A DNA stretch of 64,000 nt from a marine gamma proteobacterium HTCC2080 (lineage in GTDB: Bacteria > Pseudomonadota > Gammaproteobacteria > Pseudomonadales > Halieaceae): assembly GCA_000169115.1 (NCBI GenBank), contig AAVV01000007.1, forward strand, positions 62,001-126,000. Reading direction: 5' to 3'. Made by a program: the position numbers and the translations under genes. The notes under the pieces were generated by a model. That model was not told the DNA's origin. It did not search any database and saw only the letters and a program-made list of their open reading frames with translations. The first letter of the stretch is position 1, and every line of letters begins with the position of its first letter. Below, piece by piece: positions 1 through 10,968 of this stretch.

Positions 1-591
1 AAATCTCCAACACGGTTTACGCTAACCCCAAAAATCTGCCGTACTGGGTGTGCTGCCTGACATTGAGCAGCACGAAACGCGCTAAAGTCGTGCTCACCCA
101 ACAGAATCTGACTAGCATTGTGCATCGCAATGCATCTAGAGGCTGCGACAGTGGCTAACAAGGCCACAGTGATGAGGCGACTGAATAGCACTATTGCTGA
201 TGATATAGCGGTAATGCCGAGAAGCAGCGCTGAATCGCGCGTGAAAATCACATGACACAGAATGTGCCCACAACACTCGAACCGTTGAAGGAAGGTTTCG
301 ATTACACCCCATGACCCAAGCTTTTTGGGAGCGACCCACGGGATCATCAAAGTGCACAATCTGAGCGACTCCATGGACGCCGGTGTCAGTTCGTCCAGCA
401 CAATGAGTACTGACTGGCGTTGCAGCAACCTTACTCAGCGCCTGCTCTAAAGTTTTTTGAACCGTTGCTACCGGAAGGTGCGGCTGCGCCTGCCACCCGC
501 AAAAACCACCGCCATGGTAGCTAACGCACAATGCAATGCGTGTACCTGAGGGCCAGCTAACCGGGCTAAATGAGGGAAATGGTTCAGTCAA
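1..591 (-). CDS. truA: tRNA pseudouridine(38-40) synthase TruA, frameshifted and cut by the window edge
   Basis: TruA makes pseudouridine at positions 38-40 of the tRNA anticodon arm. The 5' part reads through the catalytic motif CAGRTDTGVHG (Asp nucleophile) to RHYRYIISN, then meets TAG at 136-138. Skipping one base there restores the expected frame, which reads ILLGEHDFSAFRA and AAQCQ down to base 1. The residue count between the RSL and MH positions then matches E. coli TruA. So either one base has been gained or the assembly is wrong. The start is uncertain: ATG at 636 would lie inside fimV, whereas TTG at 591 overlaps the fimV stop and would suit translational coupling. Placement after fimV is typical of pseudomonads. 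The family call is firm; whether the gene works is open. Confidence 0.85.
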
Positions 592-2926
592 TATTAAGGA
601 GAAGTTCGCGGGCCTCTGCCTGCTGGCGCAAATCACCCGCGGATATCACCTCCTTCAGTACAGGGCGCGCGCCATCCTCGTCCCCCATATCGATATAAGC
701 TCGGGCCAGATCCAACTGAGTATCTACAGGGTCTACCTCCGCAGCATAGACCAGTCCCTGGGGCTCATTATCCTCGTCTTGGACAGTTGGCGGAGGAACA
801 TCTGTACCCAGTACCGCGGCAAGTTCAGGCGGCAGCACATCGGCTTGCTCAAAGAACTGATCATCGGAAAGGAAGCCTTTATCATCAGATGAGAGGTCTT
901 GACCCACTGTGCCCGAGTTATCGCCGCCCAGTGGAGTTGACTCTGGCGCTGCAGAAAGATTCCCATCGGTTGACTCTGCGTACGGCATTATCTCATCGAG
1001 GACATCATCTTCCAGATCTAAGGTCAGGGGGACATCCGTCACCGGCTGAGCAAGCTCACCTAGATCAAGGCCTCTAGTTGGTGAGGTCACATCAGCAAGC
1101 ATTCGAGAGGCCTCGCCAAAGGCGAGCCCGTTGCCCATGCCCTCAAGTTTTTTGGCGGTGATCTTTGCCTCTTCCTGGCGATCGTTTTTGAGGTAGATCT
1201 CCACCATTTTTAACAGAGCCAGCGAATCTTCAGGATTAGCCTCTGCAGCAGACTCCAATAGATTCAGCGCTTGTTGATGCCGTCCATAAGCTATGTAGAT
1301 ATCTGCCTCGGCTATTGCATCAGCGACAACACCCTCGTCAACATAGTCATTATGCAGACGCTGTCCGTAACCTCGCTCGCCATCACTGGCAGGCTGCGGG
1401 GTTGGGTTCGCGCCTGTCTTTTCCTGCCCTGAGTTTACGGGCTCGGGTGCAGCCCGCGTCGGCGCAGGCGTACGAGCAGGTCTAGGGTCAAGTTCTTTGG
1501 GCCGATTAACCGTTGGCTCGCGTTCGGTGGGCAGGTTGCGCTTTAAAATCATCACGGGCTGCTGAACCCGACGCGAGTAGACCACTGCACCCACGGCCAG
1601 TAAGGCAACGCCCCCCAACGCAAAGGCCCACCAAGGAAAGCCTCGATCAATGGGCCCAGATGAACGAGGAGGCGTGGATATTGTATCGCCTGCAGCAGCG
1701 ACCTCCGTCGCCTCGCGCTGTGCCGCTAGCTGAGCCTCTAACGCTGCGATTTGCTGATCTTTTAATACGACCAAATTGCGCAAATTACCCATCTGCTCTG
1801 ACAGAGCTGTAAGCCGCGCCTGAATTTCTAAAAGCTCTCTCGAGTTTGGTCCCGCTGCTGTTGAAGCAGTATTGTCTTGCCCAACTGCAGGGCTAGCGGG
1901 TAACGCTTCTGGCGTATCTCCGGGTGCACTTGTCTCTTGCTCTGAACCCGCGGCAAGCACGCCGTCGTCGCTGCGTTGCGCAGAGCTGCTGCCTTCATCT
2001 TTGACCGCAAAATCGGCTTCAAACTCATCATCGGCCAGTACGTCGTCGTTGGCATCATCATCGGCCACAACGCGCAGCGCAGGCGTACGACGGACCCCAT
2101 TGCGCCAATCTCGGTTGGCCTGAGACACAGCCGTTAAGGCCTCGCGCTGTGACGTCAAAATATCGCCTACTGCTGGTAACTCCAGCACATAGCCGGCCTT
2201 CAAGCCGTTGATATTCCCCCCCATAAACGCATCTGTATTCATCTGCACCATCGCTAACATGGTCTGCTCAACAGTGGCTCCTTGGGGAGCAGCATCTAGA
2301 GCTATTTCCCAGAGTGTGTCAGCATGCTGTACCAAATAACGCCCGCCAACACTGGGGCGTACTGCGGTGTCACTGTCAAAGTTTCTATCAGGCTTGACGC
2401 CTTCTGGGCTTGGGTTGGCCAACTGGGAGACAGTAGCATCTAAAACTGCTCGATCTTGCTCTTCTGTAGACTCAACCGCACTGAAGCCACGGGATTGAGC
2501 ACTTGCCAGTGGTTGGGTTGGAAGATCGACTAGCACAGTGTACTCGCGAAGCAAACGGCCATCAGGCCAGCGAGTTTCCACTAAAAAGTCTAGGTAAGGT
2601 TCGAGCAGTGGCTTCGTCGTTGTTAAAAGAATGCGTGCAGCGCTGTCCTCAACAACCACTTCAAATTTAATACTAGTGAGAAAGTAGGCGCGCTCTACAC
2701 CGAGCCGATCAAAGGCGTCTTGCGTGCCCAGCCGCACCTTGATGTCATCCGCCGTGAGGTCTTGGATATCGAGTAGCAGCACTTCAGCGGACAGGGGCTC
2801 GTTGAGATAGGAGTTAAGGGTAATATCTCCCAAACCCAATCCCCAAGAGTAGGACGGCAGCAAAGCAGCCAAACCAGCGAGGCTACGCCAAAGTGCCCTT
2901 GCTCCAATTGTATACTGCTTACCCAA
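584..2926 (-). CDS. fimV: FimV/HubP-type polar scaffold protein with LysM and TPR parts
   Basis: FimV is an inner-membrane polar hub needed for type IV pilus assembly and twitching in pseudomonads. The 780-residue product has a hydrophobic N-terminus (about 12-30), the conserved FimV N-terminal domain (about 32-135), a LysM peptidoglycan-binding segment (about 195-250), a long acidic low-complexity linker and a predicted coiled coil (about 365-405). One membrane helix (about 430-452, FPWWAFALGG) follows. The cytoplasmic part carries TPR-like sequence (AIAEADIYIAYGRHQQAL) and the conserved C-terminal FimV motif near 735-775 (LDLARAYIDMGDEDGA). It lies between asd and truA, the classical gene order. 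The length is at the short end for the family. Confidence 0.93.
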   Translation of the reverse strand: MGKQYTIGARALWRSLAGLAALLPSYSWGLGLGDITLNSYLNEPLSAEVLLLDIQDLTADDIKVRLGTQDAFDRLGVERAYFLTSIKFEVVVEDSAARILLTTTKPLLEPYLDFLVETRWPDGRLLREYTVLVDLPTQPLASAQSRGFSAVESTEEQDRAVLDATVSQLANPSPEGVKPDRNFDSDTAVRPSVGGRYLVQHADTLWEIALDAAPQGATVEQTMLAMVQMNTDAFMGGNINGLKAGYVLELPAVGDILTSQREALTAVSQANRDWRNGVRRTPALRVVADDDANDDVLADDEFEADFAVKDEGSSSAQRSDDGVLAAGSEQETSAPGDTPEALPASPAVGQDNTASTAAGPNSRELLEIQARLTALSEQMGNLRNLVVLKDQQIAALEAQLAAQREATEVAAAGDTISTPPRSSGPIDRGFPWWAFALGGVALLAVGAVVYSRRVQQPVMILKRNLPTEREPTVNRPKELDPRPARTPAPTRAAPEPVNSGQEKTGANPTPQPASDGERGYGQRLHNDYVDEGVVADAIAEADIYIAYGRHQQALNLLESAAEANPEDSLALLKMVEIYLKNDRQEEAKITAKKLEGMGNGLAFGEASRMLADVTSPTRGLDLGELAQPVTDVPLTLDLEDDVLDEIMPYAESTDGNLSAAPESTPLGGDNSGTVGQDLSSDDKGFLSDDQFFEQADVLPPELAAVLGTDVPPPTVQDEDNEPQGLVYAAEVDPVDTQLDLARAYIDMGDEDGARPVLKEVISAGDLRQQAEARELLLNID

Positions 2927-3041
2927 ACAAACCTCTCAGCATGACCCGCTAGACCCCAACCTAGAAAATCTACGTGAACCTACGATACCCGTTTTTTTAC
3001 CCTTTGAAGCGGCCACTTCGAAAATTTAGCCGATTATCCGG

Positions 3042-4064
3042 TCAAAAATGCTCTTTCACCAGCAGCTCAGCAATTTGAATACTGTTTAAAGCCGCACCCT
3101 TGCGTAGATTATCCGCAACAACCCAAAGATTCAGGCCCGTTGGATGAGATATATCTTCCCTAATTCTGCCCACATAAACAGGATTACTCCCCGCACCATC
3201 GGTAACCGCAGTGGGATAGGCTCCATCCTCACGACCATCAGTTAAAGTCACACCCGGTGCGTCCTGCAATAGCTTTCGGGCGGCATCCGCGGTTATCTTG
3301 GTGTTCGTTTCGATGTGTACAGCTTCCGAATGCCCATAGAATACCGGTACTCGAACGCAAGTAGCGTTCACAGTGATGTCTGGATCCTCCAAAATCTTCT
3401 GCGTCTCCCACACCATCTTCATCTCTTCCCGGGTATAACCATTTTCTTCAAAGGTATCGATGTGAGGCAGGGCGTTAAAGGCAATCTGCTTGGAATAGAC
3501 CTTGGCTTCAGTCGGTTGACCGTTGAGTAACCTCGCGGTTTGCCCCGCAAGCTCCTCAATGGCCGCCTTGCCGGTACCACTCACGGCCTGATAGGTGGCG
3601 ACGTTGATTCTAGAAATACCCACCGCGTCGTAAATTGGCTTCAACGCAACCAACATCTGTATGGTCGAGCAATTGGGATTAGCAATGATGCGGGTTGATC
3701 GATACGCCGCTAACGCACCGGGGTTCACCTCGGGTACGACAAGAGGAATGTCTTCTTGGCGTCGAAAATGTGACGTGTTATCGATCACCACGCAACCCGA
3801 AGCCGCAGCGCGGGGCGCATGCTCCTCAGAGACACTCCCTCCGGCCGAAAACAGCGCAATTGCGGTTTTTGAGAAATCAAACTCGGCAAGATCAGAAACG
3901 GTAATTGACTTACCTCTAAATCGCACCGTTTTACCCGCGGAACGCTCAGACGCCAAAGCGTATAACTTTCCCACTGGAAACTCTCTTTGTTCGAGAATTT
4001 CCATCATGGCCTCGCCTACAGCTCCCGTCGCACCGACAACCGCAATGTCAATCGCTTCACTCAT
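3042..4064 (-). CDS. asd: aspartate-semialdehyde dehydrogenase
   Basis: The enzyme reduces beta-aspartyl phosphate to aspartate semialdehyde with NADPH, the branch point to lysine, methionine, threonine and diaminopimelate. The 340-residue product has the N-terminal NADP motif GATGAVG (11-17), the catalytic cysteine in NPNCSTIQ (Cys132), and the C-terminal [21 protein letters not shown] motif region. The length matches the bacterial family. The ATG overlaps the leuB stop by four bases (ATGA), so it is translationally coupled to the leucine genes. The combination leuCDB-asd is known from pseudomonads. Confidence 0.97.
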   Translation of the reverse strand: MSEAIDIAVVGATGAVGEAMMEILEQREFPVGKLYALASERSAGKTVRFRGKSITVSDLAEFDFSKTAIALFSAGGSVSEEHAPRAAASGCVVIDNTSHFRRQEDIPLVVPEVNPGALAAYRSTRIIANPNCSTIQMLVALKPIYDAVGISRINVATYQAVSGTGKAAIEELAGQTARLLNGQPTEAKVYSKQIAFNALPHIDTFEENGYTREEMKMVWETQKILEDPDITVNATCVRVPVFYGHSEAVHIETNTKITADAARKLLQDAPGVTLTDGREDGAYPTAVTDGAGSNPVYVGRIREDISHPTGLNLWVVADNLRKGAALNSIQIAELLVKEHF

Positions 4065-5158
4065 AACTGATTCCCTTGAGGGCCTTCAAGTGCATTGAGC
4101 ACCGCTGTACCCATCGCTTCTGTCCCAATGACAACATCGCCCTTAGCTGCGATATCTGCAGTCCTGCATCCCTGATCTAGCACCGCGGATACAGCGGCTT
4201 CCACTGCGATTGCGGCATCTGGGGCATCGAGGGAATAACGCAGCAGCATTGCCACTGACAGAATCGTCGCGAGAGGATTAGCGCAATCCTGCCCAGCAAT
4301 ATCGGGAGCCGAGCCATGCACAGGCTCATAAAGGCCCGCCGAATGTGCGTTAAGCGACGCCGAAGGCAGCATACCAATCGACCCTGTTAACATTGCCGCA
4401 GTGTCCGAAAGAATATCTCCGAAAATATTACCGGTAACTAAAACATCGAATTGTTTGGGCGCCCGCACAAGTTGCATCGCAGCGTTATCGACATACAGGT
4501 GGTCTAGGTCAACCTCTGGAAAATTCCCTGCCACGTTGGTAACAACCTCGCGCCAAAGCTGAGTTACCTCAAGTACATTGGCCTTGTCGACAGACGTTAA
4601 ACGACCACCACGCTTGGTTGCCAGCTCGAAAGCAAGCTTCGCTATGCGTTCGATTTCGCTTTCTCGATAGATATAAGTGTTGTAACCCTCTCGCTCACCG
4701 TCTTCGCGTGTGCGAATGCCTCGAGGCTCGCCGAAGTAAATACCACCGGTTAATTCTCTGACGATCAAAATATCGAGCCCCGCCACTAACTCAGGCTTCA
4801 AACTCGAGGCATCGGCCAACTGGGGGAACAATATGGCAGGTCGTAAATTTGCAAATAAATCCAAGTCTGCTCGGATAGCCAACAAACCCCGCTCGGGGCG
4901 CTCCTCAGCGGGTAAGCCATCCCATTGAGGGCCCCCTACGGCACCCAGCAACAATGCTGCCGCAGATCGCGCTTTTGCTTGAGTGCTTTCAGGATAAGCC
5001 TGCCCCTCACGGTCGATGGCGACACCGCCTAAGTTGGCTTCGTCGAGTTCAATGGTGAGCTTATATAAATCAGCCGCGCGCTCTAGAACGCGACGAGCTT
5101 GGGCGACGACTTCAGGCCCGATGCCATCACCGGGCAGCAGCAATATGGAATGGCTCAT
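4061..5158 (-). CDS. leuB: 3-isopropylmalate dehydrogenase
   Basis: LeuB oxidises and decarboxylates 3-isopropylmalate to 2-oxoisocaproate with NAD in leucine synthesis. Visible family features are [12 protein letters not shown] at the N-terminus, the substrate loop [14 protein letters not shown], the catalytic region [19 protein letters not shown], and the nucleotide-binding [13 protein letters not shown] near the C-terminus. The 365 residues match the family. Its ATG overlaps the leuD stop by one base (TGATG) and its stop overlaps asd, so leuC-leuD-leuB-asd is one coupled operon. Confidence 0.97.
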   Translation of the reverse strand: MSHSILLLPGDGIGPEVVAQARRVLERAADLYKLTIELDEANLGGVAIDREGQAYPESTQAKARSAAALLLGAVGGPQWDGLPAEERPERGLLAIRADLDLFANLRPAILFPQLADASSLKPELVAGLDILIVRELTGGIYFGEPRGIRTREDGEREGYNTYIYRESEIERIAKLAFELATKRGGRLTSVDKANVLEVTQLWREVVTNVAGNFPEVDLDHLYVDNAAMQLVRAPKQFDVLVTGNIFGDILSDTAAMLTGSIGMLPSASLNAHSAGLYEPVHGSAPDIAGQDCANPLATILSVAMLLRYSLDAPDAAIAVEAAVSAVLDQGCRTADIAAKGDVVIGTEAMGTAVLNALEGPQGNQL

Positions 5159-5808
5159 CAGACCTCCAAGGTCTCGAATACCCAGGGGCAGCGTGCTTGA
5201 TGCTGACGTTCAAAATCGCGAATAACTGCCTCATTCTGCAGCGTGATACCAATGTCATCGAGCCCTTCAAGCAAGCAGTTTCGACCAAACTCCTCAGTCT
5301 CAAAGGCAATCGTTTCGCCATCGGGCGTTTCGACAACCTGTTGCTCAAGATCGATAACCAAACTAAAGCCTTCGGTTTCATACATCTGAGCAAATAGCTG
5401 CTCGACACGTTCGGCCTCGAGTACTACGGGCAGCAGCCCATTTTTAAAACAGTTGGATCGGAAAATATCTGCAAAGCTGGGAGCGATAACCGCGCGAAAG
5501 CCCGCACCGTCCAAAGCCCAAGGCGCGTGTTCTCGACTCGAACCGCAGCCAAAATTTTCTCTAGTGAGAAGGATACTTGCACCCTCGTAACGGGGAAAAT
5601 TGAGCGGGAAATCAGCATTCAATGGACGCCCACTGCAGTCCGAATCGGGCTGCCCTTCATCAAGGTAGCGCAACTCATCAAACAAATTGGGGCCAAATCC
5701 CGTCCTGCGAATCGACTTGAGAAACTGCTTGGGAATAATGAGATCCGTATCCACATTGGCACGGTCCATAGGCGCCACTACACCTTCGAGTCGCTGAAAC
5801 GCCCTCAT
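5158..5808 (-). CDS. leuD: 3-isopropylmalate dehydratase small subunit
   Basis: LeuD forms the swivel domain of isopropylmalate isomerase and works with LeuC. The 216-residue product has the small-subunit motifs [14 protein letters not shown] and [16 protein letters not shown] and the LeuD-type tail. The length is normal. It overlaps leuC upstream by four bases (ATGA) and leuB downstream by one base, which supports equal translation of both isomerase subunits. Confidence 0.97.
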   Translation of the reverse strand: MRAFQRLEGVVAPMDRANVDTDLIIPKQFLKSIRRTGFGPNLFDELRYLDEGQPDSDCSGRPLNADFPLNFPRYEGASILLTRENFGCGSSREHAPWALDGAGFRAVIAPSFADIFRSNCFKNGLLPVVLEAERVEQLFAQMYETEGFSLVIDLEQQVVETPDGETIAFETEEFGRNCLLEGLDDIGITLQNEAVIRDFERQHQARCPWVFETLEV

Positions 5809-7235
5809 GATGTAGCCTCCATGACATCTCGCACATCGGTGAAATGCCCTGCCACCGCCGCTGCCGCCGCCATGGCCGGACTCACAAGGTGGGTTCTTCC
5901 ACCAAATCCCTGCCGCCCCTCAAAATTTCGATTTGATGTGCTCGCACATCTTTGGCCCGGCTCCAACTTGTCAGCATTCATAGCGAGACACATCGAACAC
6001 CCAGGCTCGCGCCATTCCATACCCGCATCCTTGAAAACCTGATCAAGCCCCTCTGCTTCGGCTTGTTTTTTAACCAAACCAGAGCCCGGCACCACTAAGG
6101 CCTGTGTAATATTCGCAGCAACTCGCTTCCCCTTGAGCACTGCAGCCGCCGCACGCATATCCTCAATACGAGAGTTAGTACAAGAGCCTATGAAAATAAC
6201 ATCCGGCCTTATGTCAGTAATGAGCATTCCGGGTTCGAGGCCCATATAAGACAGCGCACGTTCAAGCCCCTGTCGGGCGGTGTCTGTCTCCATATCCTCG
6301 GGCCTGGGAACTCGTCCAGATATAGCAGTGACCATTTCAGGCGAAGTTCCCCAAGTAACCTGAGGCTGAATCGCGGCGGCATCGAGAACAACCTCGCGAT
6401 CAAAAACTGCGTCAGCGTCGCTATGCAACGTACGCCAATAAGTCTCTGCTTGATCCCACTGAGCGTCCCGCGGCGCAAAGGGTGTTTGCGACACATATCG
6501 AAGCGTTTGGTCGTCAACAGCAACCAAGCCCGCACGAGCTCCAGCCTCAATTGCCATGTTGCACAGCGTCATCCGCCCCTCCATGGTAAGACCACGAACG
6601 GCCGAGCCGGCAAACTCTATAGCACAGCCAGTCCCCCCAGCAGTCCCGATTTCGCCGACGATTGCTAGCGCAATATCCTTTCCAGTGACACCAACAGGTA
6701 GTTCGCCCTCCACGCTCACACGAAAGTTCTTCATTTTGCGCTGTATCAAGCAACCGGTGGCCAATACATGCTCGACTTCGGAGGTACCGATACCGTGAGC
6801 CAAAGCGGCCATAGCGCCATGAGTGGACGTGTGAGAATCCCCGCAGACAATTGTCATCCCCGGTAAAGTTGCGCCCTGTTCTGGACCCATAACGTGCACA
6901 ATTCCCTGACGCACATCGTTAAGCGGGATTTCAGGAATCTGATATTCCGCACAATTGTCGTCCAGAGTCTGCAGTTGGATACGGGAAACTTGGTCTTTAA
7001 CCCCTGCTAAACCCTGAGCACGCTCTTTGGCCTTAGTTGACACATTGTGATCGGGCACTGCGATATTGGCGCTGATTCGCCAGGGCTGGCGCCCTGCAAG
7101 TCTCAAACCCTCAAAGGCCTGAGGCGATGTAACCTCATGCAGTAGTTGTCGGTCAATATAGATCAACGCGGTGCCGTCATCGCGGGCCTCTACCAAATGA
7201 CTTTCCCACAATTTGTCATATAAGGTTTTGCCCAT
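5805..7235 (-). CDS. leuC: 3-isopropylmalate dehydratase large subunit
   Basis: LeuC carries the [4Fe-4S] cluster of isopropylmalate isomerase. I start it at the ATG giving [13 protein letters not shown] (476 aa, close to the 466 of E. coli); a 14-residue upstream extension to 7277 has no family support. Visible motifs are [12 protein letters not shown] and the cluster cysteines in [13 protein letters not shown] and [10 protein letters not shown]. It is the first gene of the leuCDB-asd run. I found no convincing leucine-rich leader peptide in the 400 bases upstream. Confidence 0.96.
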   Translation of the reverse strand: MGKTLYDKLWESHLVEARDDGTALIYIDRQLLHEVTSPQAFEGLRLAGRQPWRISANIAVPDHNVSTKAKERAQGLAGVKDQVSRIQLQTLDDNCAEYQIPEIPLNDVRQGIVHVMGPEQGATLPGMTIVCGDSHTSTHGAMAALAHGIGTSEVEHVLATGCLIQRKMKNFRVSVEGELPVGVTGKDIALAIVGEIGTAGGTGCAIEFAGSAVRGLTMEGRMTLCNMAIEAGARAGLVAVDDQTLRYVSQTPFAPRDAQWDQAETYWRTLHSDADAVFDREVVLDAAAIQPQVTWGTSPEMVTAISGRVPRPEDMETDTARQGLERALSYMGLEPGMLITDIRPDVIFIGSCTNSRIEDMRAAAAVLKGKRVAANITQALVVPGSGLVKKQAEAEGLDQVFKDAGMEWREPGCSMCLAMNADKLEPGQRCASTSNRNFEGRQGFGGRTHLVSPAMAAAAAVAGHFTDVRDVMEATS

Positions 7236-7648
7236 AAGTCGTCTCCGGGACCAGTTTTGTTGGTAAAGCGCCTCCATCTTATGAAGGCCTTGATTTCAAA
7301 GGGTGTGCCAAAGTTGCTCGAGCACCTAATAGGCTTGGCGACTGAACAAGACCGCGTTGAAACATCGCCTGAAACTAATCACACAAATTTGGCGAGCGGA
7401 GTGTAACACCACAGCGCTGATTTTAGGACTGAAAAGTGCCATGAGACAGCTCAATAATCACACTTCACAAGGGCTGCGATCACCACATAACGTCAGGCAT
7501 TGAAACCTTTTTGGGCATCCTCGGTAGGCCCAGTGACTGCGACCGAAAAAGCAATGTACATCTGGGTAAATCAACGTCCTGAAACAGCACTCAGCCCTGA
7601 AGCTAAACCTCAGAGCCCGCAGGTTGTTTCACAGTCTGAGTCGAGCTA
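7236..7648. other. intergenic region upstream of leuC
   Basis: This 413-base stretch holds the leuC promoter region and the 3' end of the rlmKL transcript, both on the minus strand. I see no clear terminator with a T tract, no Leu-rich attenuator peptide on the minus strand and no strong inverted repeat. A 42-codon plus-strand frame beginning at 7278 lacks a ribosome binding site and is not called. Confidence 0.5.
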
Positions 7649-9835
7649 TTAAATGAGGTGCTGGAAACGCCAACAGTGATGAATATCTTTTCGACGTTTA
7701 AAGTCTTCTGGGATGGTCTGGCGGGTAATATCCTCCACTCGGTAACGTTGCTTCAAATCCTCCGCAAGCTCAAAGCGGCGGTGATTATTTGAAAAATAAA
7801 GCGTACCGTCCGAGTTGAGCACTGACATTGCAGCGTCTACTAACTCAGCTTGGTCCCGAATAATATCCAATGTTCCCTCGGTAGCTTTGGAGTTTGAGAA
7901 TGACGGCGGATCTAGAAGCACCAAATCAAATTTCCGATCACAAGCCTCTAACCAAGTTAGGCAATCGGCCCGCACCACACGATGCTGCCGTTCTGAAAGC
8001 CCATTTAACGCCAAATTATCTACTAACCATTTCAAATAGGTATTTGAAAGATCAACACTCGTCGACGTTGCCGCTCCACCTAGCGCTGCATGAATCGTGG
8101 CGGCGCCGGTATAACAGAAAAGATTGAGAAAATGCTTTCCCGCAGCCTCCTCACTTAGGGTTAGGCGCAGCGGTCGATGATCAAGAAATAAGCCTGTATC
8201 AAGATAATCGTTTAAATTGACCAGCAGTCGTGCCTGCCCTTCGTGAACGGTGATTCGCTCACCTGTTTGATCTAGTTTATTATATTGGCCGGCCCCCCGC
8301 TGACGCTGCCGTCGCTTCGCAGGGATCGGCTGGTCATCTGGCCATTGCAAGACCGAACGCACGGCGGCCAAAGCCTCCTGAAACCGATGCTCTGCTGCCT
8401 CTTCATCAATAGTTTTCGGTGGCGCGTATTCAGCCACATGAGGGACACCCTCATAAACATCGATCGCCACCGCATATTCTGGCATGTCAGCATCGTACAA
8501 TCGGTAACACGTTGTATGGCTGGACTTAAGCCACGATTTAAGGCGCCGTTTATTCTTAACCAATCGATTCGCCAGCATAGTTGCGCCGTCAGTCAAGGTT
8601 TCGGCTGCTAGGCTCACCTGGCCCGCGTTATTATTTTTTGTATGACCATCAGCGGGATCGGGAGCGAGTCGATTGCTAGAACTCAGGTCAAAGAGTAAGA
8701 GTTGAATATCGATTGAGCCATTGTTGAGCGCGTATTGTTTGTGGCTACGAAGGCCAACAGCTCTTCCCAATTCATTGTGAGCTGTCAAAATACCCGCTTT
8801 CCAACCCTGAAACTCTCGGTGGATTACCTGACCCAGTTCACGATAGAGCAACTGCATCGTAGACAACTGCCCCAAACGCTCGCCCCACGGCGGATTACAG
8901 ACAATCAGCCCCTCTTGCATTACTCGGTGGGTCGGCCTTGTCAGAGTGTTGAGAGCCTTCGGGCGCACCCGAATCAGATCCTCGAGGCCTAGCGCCGCTA
9001 TGCTGGCTTCCGCCCGCCTCACCGCACGAATATCACCATCATAACCGCGAAGCTCAACACCCTCTGGGGCGGGCCTCAAGCGATCTCTTCCATCGGCTTC
9101 AATAGTTTGCCACTGGGCTGGGCTATGACCTAGCCACCCCTGAAAACCCCAACGGTTACGGTCGAGTCCTGGCGGTCTTGCAGTCGCCATCATGGCGGCT
9201 TCGATCAAAAAAGTTCCCGAGCCACACATAGGGTCAACCAAAGGCTGACCCGCGGCCAAAAGCTCTGGCCAACCGCTTCGAATCAACACGGCTGCTGCTA
9301 GATTTTCCTTAAGGGGAGCTTTTCCGGGATCGGTGCGATAACCACGCTGGTGCAAACTGGTACCGGATAGATCAATACCCACACTCACCCGGCCTCGATG
9401 TAACCGAACATGAATCCGTAAGTCTGGAGCACGGGTATCAACATTAGGCCGGCTCAGCCCTCGGCTACGAAAAACGTCAACAATCGCGTCTTTACATCGC
9501 TGGGCCCCAAACTGGGTATTTCGGATATCTTCTGAACGTCCAGAAAAATCGATGGCAAGGGTACTACTGGGAGCCAGATGGTCACACCAGGGCAAATTCG
9601 CCATTCCGTCATATAAATCATCGGCACTGCTGGCAGCAAATTCACTGAGCTGCAAGATAATTCGATTAGCTAAGCGGCTGTGAAGACAGGCGCGGTATCC
9701 GACACCCAGCCCCCCATTAAAGGTGACCCCAGCAACAGTTTCCCGAACATCAAGCGCCCCTAAGTTACTCATCTCGGGTACTAGGAGGCTTCCCAATCCC
9801 TTGGGACTTGTTGCAAGAAAACGATACTGCGTCAC
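7649..9835 (-). CDS. rlmL: bifunctional 23S rRNA methyltransferase RlmKL (m2G2445 and m7G2069)
   Basis: The protein methylates 23S rRNA at G2445 (RlmL half) and G2069 (RlmK half). The 728-residue product has an N-terminal THUMP-type RNA-binding region, a first methyltransferase with DPMCGSGTFLIEAAMMA and the N2-guanine motif NPPWGERLG, and a second Rossmann methyltransferase with FLNLFCYTGAATIHAA and DLVLLDPPSFSNS. Length and two-domain order match the gammaproteobacterial fusion (about 700 aa). Its ATG overlaps the stop of the upstream lipoprotein gene by four bases. Confidence 0.95.
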   Translation of the reverse strand: MTQYRFLATSPKGLGSLLVPEMSNLGALDVRETVAGVTFNGGLGVGYRACLHSRLANRIILQLSEFAASSADDLYDGMANLPWCDHLAPSSTLAIDFSGRSEDIRNTQFGAQRCKDAIVDVFRSRGLSRPNVDTRAPDLRIHVRLHRGRVSVGIDLSGTSLHQRGYRTDPGKAPLKENLAAAVLIRSGWPELLAAGQPLVDPMCGSGTFLIEAAMMATARPPGLDRNRWGFQGWLGHSPAQWQTIEADGRDRLRPAPEGVELRGYDGDIRAVRRAEASIAALGLEDLIRVRPKALNTLTRPTHRVMQEGLIVCNPPWGERLGQLSTMQLLYRELGQVIHREFQGWKAGILTAHNELGRAVGLRSHKQYALNNGSIDIQLLLFDLSSSNRLAPDPADGHTKNNNAGQVSLAAETLTDGATMLANRLVKNKRRLKSWLKSSHTTCYRLYDADMPEYAVAIDVYEGVPHVAEYAPPKTIDEEAAEHRFQEALAAVRSVLQWPDDQPIPAKRRQRQRGAGQYNKLDQTGERITVHEGQARLLVNLNDYLDTGLFLDHRPLRLTLSEEAAGKHFLNLFCYTGAATIHAALGGAATSTSVDLSNTYLKWLVDNLALNGLSERQHRVVRADCLTWLEACDRKFDLVLLDPPSFSNSKATEGTLDIIRDQAELVDAAMSVLNSDGTLYFSNNHRRFELAEDLKQRYRVEDITRQTIPEDFKRRKDIHHCWRFQHLI

Positions 9836-10968
9836 AGACTGCCCTGCTCAATAGCGATAATTTGTCCGAGAATACGCCGCCATTGCGCGTACTGCTCATC
9901 AAGAGTGCCCCCAAGGCGCACTACATTTTCACCGACCTCTAAAACTGTCGGTGCGGTTTCATTGTCAAATCCAGTGGCCAGCTCAAATAAATCCTGTTCC
10001 TGTATGCGCACCGAGCGATAAGCTGAATAAACCTGTTGCATCGCTGCAAAGCTGCCTTGCTTTGCCTTCAGCTCCCGACCTGAGGCTCGCTCAGTATAGG
10101 CTTCCAGATATTCAGCTTGCTCAAGGCTAGACCGGCGCCACAAGCGATAGGTGGGGCCCAGCTCATCACCCAACTCGACATATTGCTCATCGACCGTGTC
10201 GATGAACAGCGCCTCCTGATTTCGTATCCGTGCGATCCGCGCCATCATTGGGTCAGAATCAGCAGGCAATCGATTGGGTCTGAGATAACCATTTTCCTCT
10301 ACCAAATATGATGAAAACGCATCAGGGGCAAGCTCTTGCGCGTAGCGCAAATCCGCAACTCCCATGAGTCTTGAAAGATTTTTAGGATCTAAATCTTCAG
10401 CGGCGCTTCGCAATCGATTGGCGATCGACACAAAAAGGTCTCGAAAGGGTTCTGCTGCGTGATCAAGGTAATCCTGATCCGACGCTTGGCTATGAAAGCG
10501 CGCTTCCAGCCACACGCGATTGGTGGCATCAACCGCCCTAATGTCGACCACAAAGTCCCTACCGTCTGAATGAATAATGACGCCAAATACGGTCAGCGCG
10601 GCAAAATGACTCGCCCCGGGCAAGACCCTTACCGCACCCCATTGTCCCGACTCAGTCAGGATATCGCGCAGGTAAGCCGCAGCAAGACGCGTCTCTACCG
10701 AGCGCAATTTGTCTCGTGCATCCCGGGCATCGGGGTTACGTATGCCCTCTTCAAAAACAACCACACCAACTTCCAATGGCAGCGGGTTGGGCTCGGTGCG
10801 TAAAACCGTTTTTGCAACTGGTGGTGGCCAATCGGAAGCATCAGCAGCCCCTGAACTAATACTCGGCACCAACCCCGTTGTCGATTCTCGAGAGCTGCTA
10901 CAGCCCAGGGCCAGCCCAGTGATGAGTAGTGCCAATAAAAGGAGAATCAATCGCGGCAGAGTTATCAT
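9832..10968 (-). CDS. putative lipoprotein of unknown function
   Basis: I do not recognise the family. The product (378 aa) begins with a hydrophobic helix and a lipobox, LALGC, so it is probably a lipid-anchored envelope protein. The body is alpha-helical and charged, with a segment that looks periplasmic (AAYLRDILTESGQWGAVRVL). I start it at the ATG at 10968 because that overlaps the upstream stop as ATGA; a start eight residues earlier would put charged residues before the signal. It sits between another lipoprotein gene and rlmKL with overlaps on both sides, so the three genes are probably co-transcribed. Confidence 0.75.
   Translation of the reverse strand: MITLPRLILLLLALLITGLALGCSSSRESTTGLVPSISSGAADASDWPPPVAKTVLRTEPNPLPLEVGVVVFEEGIRNPDARDARDKLRSVETRLAAAYLRDILTESGQWGAVRVLPGASHFAALTVFGVIIHSDGRDFVVDIRAVDATNRVWLEARFHSQASDQDYLDHAAEPFRDLFVSIANRLRSAAEDLDPKNLSRLMGVADLRYAQELAPDAFSSYLVEENGYLRPNRLPADSDPMMARIARIRNQEALFIDTVDEQYVELGDELGPTYRLWRRSSLEQAEYLEAYTERASGRELKAKQGSFAAMQQVYSAYRSVRIQEQDLFELATGFDNETAPTVLEVGENVVRLGGTLDEQYAQWRRILGQIIAIEQGSL

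Noticed and set aside
536-892. Plus-strand open frame opposite the end of fimV
   Set aside because: Shadow of fimV; no recognisable family and no expected signal.
2980-3030. Hairpin between asd and fimV as a terminator
   Set aside because: The stem has almost no loop and the T run lies on the wrong side for minus-strand transcription.
7278-7406. Plus-strand frame of 42 codons upstream of leuC
   Set aside because: No ribosome binding site, no recognisable sequence, and it lies opposite the leuC promoter.
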